NCBI RefSeq assembly: GCF_009823805.1
Contig: NZ_WUEK01000002.1
Span: 434,001-498,000, forward strand
Direction: 5' to 3'
Origin: Nocardioides flavescens
GTDB taxonomy: Bacteria; Actinomycetota; Actinomycetes; Propionibacteriales; Nocardioidaceae
Length of the DNA stretch: 64,000 nt
Shown: piece after piece, positions 1-8,634 of the stretch
How the letters are laid out: each line of letters begins with the position of its first letter
Position numbering within the stretch: position 1 is the first letter of the stretch
Notes under the pieces: model-generated
What the model was told of the DNA's origin: nothing
Database searches by the model: none
The model's input: the letters and a program-made list of their open reading frames with translations, nothing else
Program-made: the position numbers and the translations under genes

Positions 1-445
1 AGGACGCCTTGAGGTCGGGCTGGTCGAAGCAGGCGAAGACGCTGGGGGCGGCGTCCATGAACATCATCGCGTAGACGTAGTGCCGTCCGTCGGCCGGATC
101 GACGCTGCGGTGCAGCCCCTCGCCGTCGTTGCGGAAGCCCATCGTGGCCTCGACGACCAGCTCGTGCTCGCCCGCGCCGAGGTCGAGCGGGAACCGACCG
201 CGCGCGAGCAGGTCGGTCTCCAGCGGGCGTCCATCGAGCCGCACGGTGTGCAGCCGCTGCGGCTTGAGGTCGAGGAAGGTCTGTCCGGCGCCGCTGCGGA
301 ACCGCAGCACCGTGGTCGAGCCGAACGTCGCCTCGTCGGCGGCCAGGTCGAGCGTGACGTCGTACGACGAGAGGTCGAGCAGGGCCTTGCGGGCCACCGC
401 TTCGGAGCGCTGCAGGGACGCGGGGGACTCGGTGGTGCGGGACAC
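1..445 (-). CDS. pepN: Aminopeptidase N, N-terminal part (runs off the left edge)
   Basis: This is the first 148 residues of an M1-family zinc aminopeptidase, which trims N-terminal amino acids from peptides in the cytosol. It covers the N-terminal beta domain and ends in the hallmark stretch VFACFDQPDLKAS, which precedes the catalytic domain. The HEXXH active site lies outside the window. The GTG start at 445 was chosen because a TAGGCT -10 element (457-452) ends six bases upstream, the leaderless arrangement seen for many genes here. A GTG five bases upstream is in another frame. Partial only because of the window edge. Confidence 0.9.
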   Translation of the reverse strand, partial: MSRTTESPASLQRSEAVARKALLDLSSYDVTLDLAADEATFGSTTVLRFRSGAGQTFLDLKPQRLHTVRLDGRPLETDLLARGRFPLDLGAGEHELVVEATMGFRNDGEGLHRSVDPADGRHYVYAMMFMDAAPSVFACFDQPDLKAS

Positions 446-688
446 CTCACCAGCCTAGGAGGCGGCCCGCGGCCGAGTGGTGCGGGTCACCGCGCGGGGG
501 TTTTGGGCGGGCCCGCGGCGCAGGTCTAGCCTCGTGCTCGACCGCGCGGGTGCTGCGCGGTCCGCATGCCGCCGCTGGAGACGCTTCCCCCGAGCGACCC
601 GCGGCCGGGGACGGACCCTCCCCATGGGTCTCCGTCCGGCGACGGATCCCGAGCGTCTGCTCGGGGTCCGTCGTGCCACCCTGGGCCC

Positions 689-1180
689 ATGCCCTCACTC
701 CCTGAGCAGACCCCGGCGCACCAGGCCGAGCTCGGCCCCGACACCCACCGCAGCGTCGGTCTCCACCAGATCGGCGAGCACCGCTGGATGGCGACCAACG
801 CCCGCGGCGGCGGGGTGTCGATCGGCACGGGCGAGGACCCCGACTTCACGCCGGTCGAGCTGCTCCTCGCGGCGCTCGTGGGCTGCGGCGCCGTCGACCT
901 CGACCTCATCACCGGCAAGCGTGCGCCGTTCGAGACGTTCGCCGCGCGGGCCGAGGGCCACAAGGTGCGCGACGAGCACGGCTCGCACATGGTGCAGCTG
1001 CAGGTGACCTTCGACGTCACCTTCCCCGAGGGCGAGGCCGGCGACGCCGCCCGCGCGGTGCTGCCGCGCACCGTGCAGCAGATCCAGGACCGGCTGTGCA
1101 CCGTCGGACGCACCGTCACCGTCGGCGACCCGGTGGTCTACCGGACGGGACCCGTCGACGGGGAGGTCAGCCCAGGCTGA
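689..1180 (+). CDS. OsmC family protein
   Basis: A 163-residue OsmC/Ohr-fold protein. Members reduce organic hydroperoxides with two cysteines or are of unknown function. The conserved segment TPVELLLAALVGCGAVDLDLI (approximately residues 50-70) carries the usual cysteine after LVG. The second redox cysteine is at RLCTVGRTV near residue 135, so both candidates are present. The ATG at 689 fits the family length; an upstream in-frame start would only add low-complexity sequence. The gene is divergent from pepN across 243 bp in which I see no other gene. The substrate is not predictable. Confidence 0.85.
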   Translation: MPSLPEQTPAHQAELGPDTHRSVGLHQIGEHRWMATNARGGGVSIGTGEDPDFTPVELLLAALVGCGAVDLDLITGKRAPFETFAARAEGHKVRDEHGSHMVQLQVTFDVTFPEGEAGDAARAVLPRTVQQIQDRLCTVGRTVTVGDPVVYRTGPVDGEVSPG

Positions 1181-1889
1181 CCCGCTCGATGTCGACGGCC
1201 TCGGCGGGGGCCACGCCGTCGGCGGCGACGCCCTTCTCGGCCAGGGCCGCGACCTTGTCGATGCCGGCCTGGTCGAGGGTGCCGAAGACGGTGTACTCCG
1301 GCGGCAGCTGCGTGGCGGCGTACACCATGAAGAACTGCGAGCCGTTGGTGTCGGGCTGGCCGATGTTGGCCATCGCCAGGGTGCCGGCCGGGTAGGTCTC
1401 GGACCCGTCGAGCTCGTCGGGCACGGTGTAGCCCGGGCCGCCGGTGCCCTTCCCGGACGGGTCGCCGCACTGCAGCACCGACAGCCCGCCGCTCTGCGGG
1501 GTCACGAGCCGGTGGCACGGCGTGTCGTCGTAGTAGCCCTGTGAGGCCAGGGACAGGAACGAGCCGACCGTGCACGGCGCCTTCGTGGCGTCGAGCGTCA
1601 GGTCGAGGGCGCCCAGCGTCGTCGACAGCACGATCGGGATCTCGCCGGTGTAGGCCGCCTCGGCGGGCGGCTTCTCGACGTCGCGCGCGGCGGGCAGGTT
1701 GTCGTCGTCGGCGTAGTCGCAGGCCACCGGGGCGCCGGTCGGCAACGAGGAGAGGTCGAGGTCGCTGCCTCCGGAGCCGCCGTCGGTCGCCGTGGTGCCG
1801 TCGTCGTCACCGCACCCGCCGAGCGCGAGCAGCCCGGTCAGGGCGAGGGCCGAGGCGGCGGCGGACAGGCGGGAGCGGCGCAGGAGCAT
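1167..1889 (-). CDS. Cyclophilin-type peptidyl-prolyl isomerase, lipoprotein
   Basis: A 240-residue secreted, lipid-anchored foldase. The N-terminus is a lipoprotein signal (MLLRRSRLSAAASALAL) with lipobox LALGGC, then a low-complexity Gly/Asp/Ser linker, then a cyclophilin domain with the blocks CHRLVTP, GDPSGKGTGGPGY and NGSQFFMVYA. Cyclophilins catalyse Xaa-Pro isomerisation, here presumably outside the membrane. The ATG at 1889 is preferred over GTG 1895 because a TACCCT -10 box (1902-1897) ends seven bases upstream. Its 3' end overlaps the convergent OsmC gene by 14 bases. Confidence 0.9.
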   Translation of the reverse strand: MLLRRSRLSAAASALALTGLLALGGCGDDDGTTATDGGSGGSDLDLSSLPTGAPVACDYADDDNLPAARDVEKPPAEAAYTGEIPIVLSTTLGALDLTLDATKAPCTVGSFLSLASQGYYDDTPCHRLVTPQSGGLSVLQCGDPSGKGTGGPGYTVPDELDGSETYPAGTLAMANIGQPDTNGSQFFMVYAATQLPPEYTVFGTLDQAGIDKVAALAEKGVAADGVAPAEAVDIERVSLG

Positions 1890-1913
1890 GGGCACGAGGG
1901 TAGAAGACCGGCC

Positions 1914-2972
1914 TCAGCCGTTGCGGCCGCGGGCCGCGACCTCCCAGGGCCGGAGCAGGCCGTGCTCCTCGACCCACAGCTCGTCGGTGAGGTTGACCGC
2001 GGTGCAGCAGTGGTTGGGGACGACGTCGAGGCGTGATCCCACGGGCGGCAGCGGTCCGTCGCCGACGTCGACGACCGCGTGGTGCTCGGAGAGCAGGACG
2101 ATCCGGGCGTCGGGGCGCTCGAGGAGCCGGCCGTGGCCGGTGTTGTACGGCGCCCGGTCGGCACCGATGGCCTTGGCGCCCGAGTCGAGGACCACGCGTC
2201 CGCCGGCGTGGCTGACGACGGTGGCCCGGCAGGTCAGGGCGATGTCCTCGGGCCGCGCGGCGCCGAGCTCCCACTGCTGGGCGTCGCCGAAGACGTAGAC
2301 GCCCGGGCGCAGCTCGGTGACGACCCCGAGGTCGGCGTGGGCGAAGGTCGGCGTCGATCCGCCGCTCACGACCTCCACCTCGAGCCCCGCCGCCCGCACC
2401 GCGTCGCGTGCGGTCGCGAGCGCCCGGGCCTCGTCCGCGGCCGCCGCGACCGCACCCTCGGGCGAGTAGCCGTGGCCGGGGAAGCTGAAGACCCCTCGGA
2501 CCGTGAGCCCCGCACGCGTCGCCGCGAGCGCCACCTGACCCGCCTGCTCCGGCTGGCAGCCGGTGCGGTGCTGGCCGCTGTCGACCTCGACGACCACCTC
2601 GACGCCGTACGGCGCCAGGAGCCGCCCGGCCCTGGCCGCCCCGTCGACGGAGTCGATGCCGATGGCGACCCGGGCCCGCTCGGCGAGGTCGCGCAGCCGC
2701 TCGGCGGCGCGCTCGTCGACGTGGACCGGGTAGGCGATGAAGAAGTCGTAGCAGCCGTGGCGCAGGAACACCTCGGCCTCGCCGAGGGTGGCGACGGTGA
2801 GCCCCACCGCCCCCGAGGCGAGCTGCAGCCTCGCGATCTCGGGGGTCTTGTGGGTCTTGGCGTGCGGACGCAGCGCGAATCGGTTGGTCTTCGCGTGGTC
2901 GGCGGCGCGGCGCACGTTGCGCCGCAGCCGGTCGAGGTCGACGCGCAGGTACGGCGTCGTCGGCGTCCGCAC
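1914..2972 (-). CDS. D-threonine aldolase / D-serine dehydratase family PLP enzyme
   Basis: A 352-residue fold-type III PLP enzyme of the alanine-racemase N-domain plus DTA/DSD1 C-domain family. The cofactor lysine is in RPHAKTHKTPEIA (about residues 30-42). The C-terminal metal-binding pair is in PNHCCTAVN (about residue 318), which binds Zn or Mn in D-serine dehydratase and D-threonine aldolase. The expected reaction is cleavage or dehydration of a D-3-hydroxy amino acid; the exact substrate is not predictable. The GTG start has an AGGAGG site at 2989-2984. It lies 7 bp downstream of the aldo/keto reductase gene, so the two are probably co-transcribed. Confidence 0.85.
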   Translation of the reverse strand: MRTPTTPYLRVDLDRLRRNVRRAADHAKTNRFALRPHAKTHKTPEIARLQLASGAVGLTVATLGEAEVFLRHGCYDFFIAYPVHVDERAAERLRDLAERARVAIGIDSVDGAARAGRLLAPYGVEVVVEVDSGQHRTGCQPEQAGQVALAATRAGLTVRGVFSFPGHGYSPEGAVAAAADEARALATARDAVRAAGLEVEVVSGGSTPTFAHADLGVVTELRPGVYVFGDAQQWELGAARPEDIALTCRATVVSHAGGRVVLDSGAKAIGADRAPYNTGHGRLLERPDARIVLLSEHHAVVDVGDGPLPPVGSRLDVVPNHCCTAVNLTDELWVEEHGLLRPWEVAARGRNG

Positions 2973-2979
2973 GGGGGGC

Positions 2980-3822
2980 TCAGTCCTCCTCGTGCGTCTC
3001 GGGGTCGCCGTCGAACCAGCGACCGTCGGGCCGCCCGAGTCCGGTGATCGCGGCGACCTCGTCGTCGGTGAGCTCGAAGCCGTCGAGGTCGAGGTTCTGG
3101 GCCTGCCGCTCCGGCGTGGCCGACTTGGGGATGGGCAGCGCGCCGAGCTGCAGGTGCCAGCGCATGACGACCTGGCCCGGCGTGACGCCGTGCGCCTCGG
3201 CGGCGGCGCGCACCGGCTCCTCGTCGAAGACCGCCTGCTGGCGCGCGAACGGGCTCCACGACTCGGTGACGATGCCGAGCCGCTCGTGCACCTCGCGGAG
3301 CTCGGCCTGGGGGAAGTAGGGGTGCAGCTCGATCTGGTTGAGCACCGGCACGACCCCGGTGTCGTCGACGACCTGCTGCAGGTGCGCCTCGGTGAAGTTG
3401 GAGACGCCGGGGGAGCGCACCAGCCCCTCGTCGCGAAGCGCGACGAGCGCGCGCCAGGTCTCGCCGAACAGCCGACGCCCGGGGTTGGGCCAGTGGATGA
3501 GGTGCACGTCGATCCGGTCGAGCCCCAGCCGCTCGAGCGACTCACGGGTGCTGGCGATCGCGTCGTCGTAGGCGTGGGCGCGGCCGGGGATCTTGCTCGT
3601 CACCACGATCTCGTCACGGGGCACGTCCGAGCGCCGGATGGCCTCGCCGACCTCGGCCTCGTTGCCGTAGTTCACCGCCGTGTCGATGAGGCGGTAGCCC
3701 TTCTCGAGGGCGCTGAGGACGGCGGTGACGGCGTCCTCTCCCTTGAGCCCGGAGGTGCCGAAGCCGACGGCGGGGATCGTGGTGCCGTCGACGAGGGTGC
3801 GGTCGGTGGTCGGAGCGGTCAT
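2980..3822 (-). CDS. Aldo/keto reductase
   Basis: A 280-residue NADPH-dependent aldo/keto reductase, similar to 2,5-diketo-D-gluconate reductases. The catalytic tetrad is visible: Asp and Tyr in DTAVNYGNE, Lys in VVTSKI and His in HLIHWP. The C-terminal NADP-binding segment contains [15 protein letters not shown]. The ATG start lies six bases after a TACCGT -10 box (3834-3829), which overlaps the -10 box of the divergent pentapeptide gene. The enzyme may reduce an aldehyde or keto product related to the PLP enzyme downstream; that link is inference. Confidence 0.92.
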   Translation of the reverse strand: MTAPTTDRTLVDGTTIPAVGFGTSGLKGEDAVTAVLSALEKGYRLIDTAVNYGNEAEVGEAIRRSDVPRDEIVVTSKIPGRAHAYDDAIASTRESLERLGLDRIDVHLIHWPNPGRRLFGETWRALVALRDEGLVRSPGVSNFTEAHLQQVVDDTGVVPVLNQIELHPYFPQAELREVHERLGIVTESWSPFARQQAVFDEEPVRAAAEAHGVTPGQVVMRWHLQLGALPIPKSATPERQAQNLDLDGFELTDDEVAAITGLGRPDGRWFDGDPETHEED

Positions 3823-3845
3823 GGCCGCACGGTATCCATGACGGT

Positions 3846-4625
3846 GTGGTCGAACTCAGGACTCAGGACGACGACTCAGCGCGGCTGACGCCGGACTGCG
3901 CCCAGTGCGCGGCGCTGTGCTGCGTCGTGCTGCCCTTCGCGCGCTCGAACGACTTCGCCTTCGACAAGGCCGGGGGCGAGCCGTGCCGCCACCTGGCCGG
4001 GTCGGCCTGCTCGATCCACCCCCGGCTGATGAGCGCCGGCATGCGCGGCTGCGTCGCCTACGACTGCCTCGGCGCGGGCCAGCAGGTCGTGCAGGTGACC
4101 TACGCCGGCCGCGACCTGTCGAGCGGCCTGCCGGCGGAGACCCGCGAGGTGTTCGTGAAGGTGTCGTGGCTGCACGAGATGCAGGTGCTGCTGCGCGAGG
4201 TCCGCGGCTCCGACGCGCTCCGGCGGGAGGTGCGGGGACTGGCCGACGGCTCGCCCGAGGAGCTGGTCGGCCTCGACGTCGACGCCGTCGCCGCCCGGGT
4301 CGGCCCCCTGCTCCGCGCCCACTCGGCGGCGGTGCGCGGAGCCGACGCCCCGTCGTACGCCGGGCTCGACCTGCTCGGGCGCGACCTGCGGCGCACCGAC
4401 CTGCGCCGCGCCGACCTCCGCAGCGCCGTCCTCGTCGCCGCCGACCTGCGCGGCTGCGTCCTCGAGCGCACCGACCTGCTGGGCGCCGACCTGCGCGACG
4501 CCGACCTCACGGGCGCCGACCTCAGGACGGCGCTGTTCCTGACCCAGCCCCAGCTCGCCGCCGCCCGGGGCGATGCCACCACGCTGCTGCCGACCGGCCT
4601 GCGCCGGCCGGCGACCTGGGGCTGA
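3846..4625 (+). CDS. Pentapeptide-repeat protein with N-terminal cysteine cluster
   Basis: A 259-residue protein in two parts. Residues 1-75 hold a Cys-rich cluster (CAQCAALCC, then single cysteines in [20 protein letters not shown]), probably metal-binding. Residues about 165-240 form a right-handed quadrilateral helix of A(D/N)LXX pentapeptides ([29 protein letters not shown]). The architecture is widespread in actinobacteria with no assigned function. Similarity to gyrase-protecting Qnr-type proteins is limited to the repeat. A TATCCA element (3833-3838) ends seven bases before the chosen GTG; a GTG at 3844 is in another frame. Confidence 0.8.
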   Translation: MVELRTQDDDSARLTPDCAQCAALCCVVLPFARSNDFAFDKAGGEPCRHLAGSACSIHPRLMSAGMRGCVAYDCLGAGQQVVQVTYAGRDLSSGLPAETREVFVKVSWLHEMQVLLREVRGSDALRREVRGLADGSPEELVGLDVDAVAARVGPLLRAHSAAVRGADAPSYAGLDLLGRDLRRTDLRRADLRSAVLVAADLRGCVLERTDLLGADLRDADLTGADLRTALFLTQPQLAAARGDATTLLPTGLRRPATWG

Positions 4626-4652
4626 CGCTCAGCCGGCTCCTCAGCCGGCTCC

Positions 4653-5132
4653 TCAGTCGGCGGCGTTCTGGCTGCCGTCGTCGGGGGTGGCCTCGTGGTG
4701 GCGCTCGCCGCGGGTGCGGCGGTCCTCCTTCATCTCGGCCTCGAAGAGGTGCCGGCGACCACCGACGAGCTCGTCGCGCGCGGCCTGCTCGACCTCTCGG
4801 ACCTTCGACCAGTAGGTGTCGTCGTACTCCTCGACGACCTGGAAGCTCCAGCGACCCTCGATGATGTTGCGGCCGACCACCTCGCGCTCGATCCGGTCGG
4901 CGAGCTCGGTGTGCCCGGCGTCGCGCAGCGCGTCGACGGCCTCGCCGAGGGTCAGGTCGGCGGTGCCGCTGCGGCGGTGGAAGGCGTAGAGGAGGCCGCG
5001 GCACTCCTCGACGACCTCGAGGGCCTCCGAGAGCTTGCCCAGCGCCTCGACGGTGGCGTCGTCGACGCCGTCGGGCCGGGTGTGGTGGTCGGTGCGCTGG
5101 TCAGAAGGTCGGTCGCTGGGTCGATCGCTCAT
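4653..5132 (-). CDS. Conserved hypothetical protein
   Basis: A 159-residue, acidic, soluble, mostly helical protein that I do not recognise. The N-terminus is a polar low-complexity tract (MSDRPSDRPSDQRTD). The middle contains the conserved-looking block GRNIIEGRWSFQVVEEYDDTYW followed by a charged helix. There is no signal peptide or membrane segment. The ATG was chosen because coding-like sequence begins there and the divergent oxidoreductase promoter lies just upstream. It ends 27 bp from the convergent pentapeptide gene. Confidence 0.65.
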   Translation of the reverse strand: MSDRPSDRPSDQRTDHHTRPDGVDDATVEALGKLSEALEVVEECRGLLYAFHRRSGTADLTLGEAVDALRDAGHTELADRIEREVVGRNIIEGRWSFQVVEEYDDTYWSKVREVEQAARDELVGGRRHLFEAEMKEDRRTRGERHHEATPDDGSQNAAD

Positions 5133-5165
5133 GGGCGGGGGGTACCCCGGCGTAGGTTCGTCAGC

Positions 5166-6032
5166 ATGCGCCTGGGCCTGCACTACTCGAACTTCACCCA
5201 CCCCGACTGGGAGCACCGGCTGGCCGAGCGGCTGACCGACACCGCGCGCACCGCCGACGAGGGCGGCGTCGCGCAGTTCACGGTCATGGACCACTGGTTC
5301 CAGATGGAGCAGCTCGGCGGCCCGGACCAGCCGATGCTCGAGGGCTACACCACCCTCGGCTACCTCGCGGCGGTGACCGAGCGGATGCGGCTCGGGCTGC
5401 TGGTCACCGGCGTGACCTACCGCCACCCGGGCCTGCTGGCCAAGACGGTCACGACCCTCGACGTCCTCTCCGGCGGTCGTGCGGTGCTCGGCATCGGAGC
5501 GGCGTGGTACGACCGCGAGCACGAGGGGCTGGGCGTGCCGTTCCCGTCGACCTCCGAGCGGTTCGAGCGGCTCGAGGAGACCCTGCAGGTCGTCACGCAG
5601 ATGTGGCGCGGCGACCGCTCGGCGTACGCCGGCGAGCACTACCGGCTCGCCGAGCCCGTCAACGTGCCGCCGCCGGTGCAGTCACCGCCGCCGATCATGG
5701 TCGGCGGCAGTGGGGAGCGGAAGACCCTGCGCCTCGTCGCGCAGTACGCCGACGCGTGCAACCTGTTCGGCGGCCCCGCCGAGGAGGTGCAGCACAAGCT
5801 CGACGTGCTGCGCCGCCACTGCGACGACGTCGGCCGCGACTACGACACGATCGAGAAGACCGTCATCGTCTCGGCCGACCCGGTCGGCGACACCGACGCC
5901 TTCCTGGCCACGGCCGAGTCGTACGCCGGTCTCGGGATCGAGCTGGTCGCCTGCGGGCCGGCCGGCGACGACCCCGTCGCGTGGACCGGTGAGCTGTGCG
6001 AGCGGGTGCTGCCGCGGCTGTCCGACGTCTGA
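5166..6032 (+). CDS. LLM-class F420-dependent oxidoreductase
   Basis: A 288-residue luciferase-like (TIM-barrel) enzyme of the F420-dependent subgroup. It starts MRLGLHYSNFTHPDW and carries ERMRLGLLVTGVTYRHP, TLDVLSGGRAVLGIGAAW and PPPIMVGGSGERKTL, typical of this subgroup. It is expected to use reduced F420 as hydride donor; the substrate is unknown. The ATG is seven bases after a TAGGTT -10 element (5153-5158), suggesting a leaderless message. An F420 reductase-like gene elsewhere in the window (17603) fits an F420-using host. Confidence 0.88.
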   Translation: MRLGLHYSNFTHPDWEHRLAERLTDTARTADEGGVAQFTVMDHWFQMEQLGGPDQPMLEGYTTLGYLAAVTERMRLGLLVTGVTYRHPGLLAKTVTTLDVLSGGRAVLGIGAAWYDREHEGLGVPFPSTSERFERLEETLQVVTQMWRGDRSAYAGEHYRLAEPVNVPPPVQSPPPIMVGGSGERKTLRLVAQYADACNLFGGPAEEVQHKLDVLRRHCDDVGRDYDTIEKTVIVSADPVGDTDAFLATAESYAGLGIELVACGPAGDDPVAWTGELCERVLPRLSDV

Positions 6033-6039
6033 GCTGTGA

Positions 6040-7818
6040 TCAGGCCGCGAGCGCGGCGTAGCGCCCCTCGGTGCGCAGCAGGGAGTCGTGGTCGCCGCGC
6101 TCGGCGACCCGGCCGTGGTCGAGCACGACGATCTGGTCGGCGTCGCGCACGGTGGAGAGCCGGTGCGCGATCGTGACGGTCGTGCGGCCCTCGGCAAGGG
6201 TGTCGAAGGCCTGCTGCACCGCACGCTCGGTCTCGGTGTCGAGCGCGCTGGTCGCCTCGTCGAGCACCAGCACGCGCGGGTTGCGCAGCAGGGTGCGGGC
6301 GATGGCCAGGCGCTGCTTCTCCCCGCCGGAGAACCGGTGGCCGCGCGAGCCTACGACGGTGTCGTAGCCGTCGGGGAGCGAGGCGAGCAGGTCGTGGATG
6401 CGCGCCGCGCGGGCGGCGTCCTCGATCTCGGCGTCCGTGGCGTCGGGACGGGCGTAGCGGAGGTTCTCTCGCACGCTCGCGTGGATGAGGTAGGTCTCCT
6501 GGCTGACGACCCCGACGATCTCGGCGAGGTCGCCCAGGCGCAGGTCGCGCACGTCGACGCCGTCGATGGTGACGCGGCCGGTCGTCGGGTCGGCGAGCCG
6601 GGCGACGAGCGAGGCCAGCGTGGTCTTGCCGGAGCCGGTCTCGCCGACGAGGGCGAGCGTCGTGCCAGCGGGCACGACGAGGTCGACTCCGTCGAGGGCG
6701 GGCACGTCGCTGCCCGGGTAGGTGAACCCGACGGCCTCGAACCGCACCTCGCCGCGGACCCGGGCGGGGTCGAGGTCGACCGGGTGCTCGGGCTCGTCGA
6801 TCTCGACGGGAAGGTCGAGGTACTCGAAGACCCGCTGGAACAGCGCGAGCGAGCTGACGACCTGCACGCCGGTGTTGAGCAGCCCCATGAGGGGCCGGAA
6901 GAGCTGGCCCTGCAGCGCCGTGAAGGCGATCAGGGTGCCGATGGTCATCGTGCCGGCGGTCATCGGCAGCCCGGCGCCGAGGTAGAGCACGGCGGGGATC
7001 GCGGCGAAGATGACGCTCATCGAGGCCATCCGCCACCGCCCGGCGAGCTGGGAGCGGAGCTCGAGGTCGACGAGCCGGGCGCTGGAGGCGGAGAAGCGGT
7101 CGACCAGGGCGGGGCCCGTGCCGAGCGTCTTGCTCAGCTGCACGCCGTTGATCGAGAGGCTCTCGTCGATGGTGACGTTGAGGTCGGCGAGCTCGCGCTG
7201 CTGGGCGCCGGTGATCTCGCGGCGCAGCCGCGCGACCTTGCGGCTCAGCCAGAGCGCGGGCGGCAGCACGACCAGGGAGACGAGGGCGAGGCGCCACGAG
7301 AGCGCGACCATGGCGATCGCGGTGGCGACGGTGGTGGTCAGGTTGGCGGCGATGCTCGTGGCGGTCGAGGTCACGACCGACTGCATCCCGCCGATGTCGT
7401 TGGTGATGCGCGACTGCACCTCGCCGGTGCGGGTGCGGGTGAAGAACCCGACCGACTGGCGCTGCAGGTGCGCGAAGACGTCGGTGCGCAGGCCGTGCAT
7501 GACCTCCTGGCCGACCCGGGTGCTGACCCAGGTCTGCACGACGCCGAGAACGGCGGTGACCGCGGCGACCAGGACCATCGCGCCGGTCAGCAGCACGAGC
7601 AGGTGCAGGTCCTGCTGCGGCAGCGCGGTGTCGATGACGGCGCGGAGCAGGAACGGCGAGGCGAGCCCGACGACCGAGCTCGCGGCGATGATGGCGACGA
7701 CCCCCGCGACCGCGGCGCGGTGGGGTCGGAAGAGTCCGGCGATGCGGCGCAGCGAGACCTGGTGGGCCTGCTCGCGCTCGAGGGCGGTGGGCTTGTCGGG
7801 AGTCTGGAACCGGGGCAT
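6040..7818 (-). CDS. ABC transporter, fused permease and ATPase (exporter)
   Basis: A 592-residue half-size ABC exporter. An N-terminal six-helix membrane domain covers about residues 20-320. The ATPase domain (about 345-585) has Walker A GETGSGKTT, signature FSGGEKQRLAIA and Walker B VLVLDEATSALD. Such proteins work as dimers exporting drugs or lipids. The ATG has an AGGAGG site about seven bases upstream. It is divergent from a MarR regulator, with overlapping palindromes between them, so it is probably the regulated efflux target. It ends 7 bp from the convergent oxidoreductase. Confidence 0.92.
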   Translation of the reverse strand: MPRFQTPDKPTALEREQAHQVSLRRIAGLFRPHRAAVAGVVAIIAASSVVGLASPFLLRAVIDTALPQQDLHLLVLLTGAMVLVAAVTAVLGVVQTWVSTRVGQEVMHGLRTDVFAHLQRQSVGFFTRTRTGEVQSRITNDIGGMQSVVTSTATSIAANLTTTVATAIAMVALSWRLALVSLVVLPPALWLSRKVARLRREITGAQQRELADLNVTIDESLSINGVQLSKTLGTGPALVDRFSASSARLVDLELRSQLAGRWRMASMSVIFAAIPAVLYLGAGLPMTAGTMTIGTLIAFTALQGQLFRPLMGLLNTGVQVVSSLALFQRVFEYLDLPVEIDEPEHPVDLDPARVRGEVRFEAVGFTYPGSDVPALDGVDLVVPAGTTLALVGETGSGKTTLASLVARLADPTTGRVTIDGVDVRDLRLGDLAEIVGVVSQETYLIHASVRENLRYARPDATDAEIEDAARAARIHDLLASLPDGYDTVVGSRGHRFSGGEKQRLAIARTLLRNPRVLVLDEATSALDTETERAVQQAFDTLAEGRTTVTIAHRLSTVRDADQIVVLDHGRVAERGDHDSLLRTEGRYAALAA

Positions 7819-7849
7819 GGGCGCCCTCCTGGAGACGGGGATGATTTGC

Positions 7850-7870
7850 TGAGGTTACCTCACTGTGAGG
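7850..7870. promoter_or_regulatory. Nested palindromes, probable MarR operator
   Basis: Two overlapping inverted repeats sit between the exporter and the MarR gene: TGAGGT-T-ACCTCA (7850-7862) and CCTCA-CTG-TGAGG (7858-7870). The TACTCT -10 box for marR lies at 7890-7895. Overlapping half-sites of this kind suit cooperative binding of two MarR dimers to silence both directions. Assignment to the adjacent regulator is inference from position. Confidence 0.65.
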
Positions 7871-7901
7871 GTGCAACGCGATCGGTCGCTACTCTGTTCC
7901 C

Positions 7902-8363
7902 GTGGCTGTTGACCTCGATGGGCTCTCCGTGCTGTCCGAGGCGTTCTGGGCGGTCTCGCGGCGCATGCGCGAGGCGTCCGTCGCCGCGTGGGCGTCCTAC
8001 GACGTGACCCCGGGCCAGGTGCGCGCCCTGCGCGTCGTCGAGCGGCACGGCTGCGGAGAGGACGACGCACCCGAGGGGGTCCGGGCCTCCGAGCTCGCCC
8101 AGCACCTGCGCATCGCGCCGCGCTCGGTGACCGAGGTCGTCGACGGGCTCGAGGCCAAGGGCCTGGTCCAGCGGCGCCCGGACCCGACCGACCGGCGGGC
8201 CCTGCGGGTCGTGCTGACCGAGCAGGGGCGCGCCCTCACGCGCGAGCTGCGGGCCACGAAGGGGGCGGAGTCGCAGCGGGTCTTCGGGCGGCTGTCGGCC
8301 CGTGACCGGGCCGAGCTCGCCCGCATCCTCGCGGTGCTGGCAGAGCCCGAGCCGGGCGGCTAG
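7902..8363 (+). CDS. MarR family transcriptional regulator
   Basis: A 153-residue winged-helix repressor. The recognition region is ASELAQHLRIAPRSVTEVVDGLEAKGLVQRR and the wing is PTDRRALRVVLTEQG. The GTG start is six bases after TACTCT (7890-7895), implying a leaderless mRNA. Position and palindromes argue that it controls itself and the divergent exporter. The inducing ligand is unknown. Confidence 0.9.
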   Translation: MAVDLDGLSVLSEAFWAVSRRMREASVAAWASYDVTPGQVRALRVVERHGCGEDDAPEGVRASELAQHLRIAPRSVTEVVDGLEAKGLVQRRPDPTDRRALRVVLTEQGRALTRELRATKGAESQRVFGRLSARDRAELARILAVLAEPEPGG

Positions 8364-8423
8364 TGACCAGGGTCGCACGGCGTACGACGTGCGGTGGGCC
8401 GCGTGGGTGCCCTAGGGTCTCAC

Positions 8424-8539
8424 CCGAAAGGGAGTAGTCCCCTCACCGTCGTGTCGACATGCTGACCCCCGGGTCCGGTGCGACGGGTCGCCCGACCACC
8501 ACCTCGTGGTGACGCCGGTGCGGCGGACGAGACTTTCGG
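8424..8539 (+). ncRNA. yybP-ykoY manganese riboswitch
   Basis: The leader of the downstream GDT1 gene contains the yybP-ykoY core. The closing stem is CCGAAAG (8424-8430) with CTTTCGG (8533-8539), perfectly paired. The conserved GGGAGTAG follows the 5' strand (8430-8437) and GACGAGACTTT precedes the 3' strand. A TAGGGT -10 element at 8413-8418 would start transcription almost exactly at the stem. This family binds Mn2+ and turns on Mn exporters and GDT1 proteins. I could not identify a clear terminator or ribosome-site sequester, so the switching mechanism is open. Confidence 0.85.
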
Positions 8540-8634
8540 CCAGTTGACCGACCCACGACGGGTCGCGCCTGGTCGAAGGTGCGTCCCCTCGGTGCGCAGC
8601 TCCGGCTCGGCGCGGCCCCCACCAGGAGCCCACG

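Noticed and set aside
3846..4625. Reading the pentapeptide protein as a Qnr-type quinolone resistance protein
   Set aside because: The repeat tract is short (about 15 pentapeptides) and the Cys-rich N-terminus is unlike Qnr/MfpA; similarity is limited to the repeat.
6088..8007. A 639-codon + strand frame opposite the ABC exporter
   Set aside because: No recognisable domain and biased composition; the opposite strand carries a complete exporter with Walker and signature motifs.
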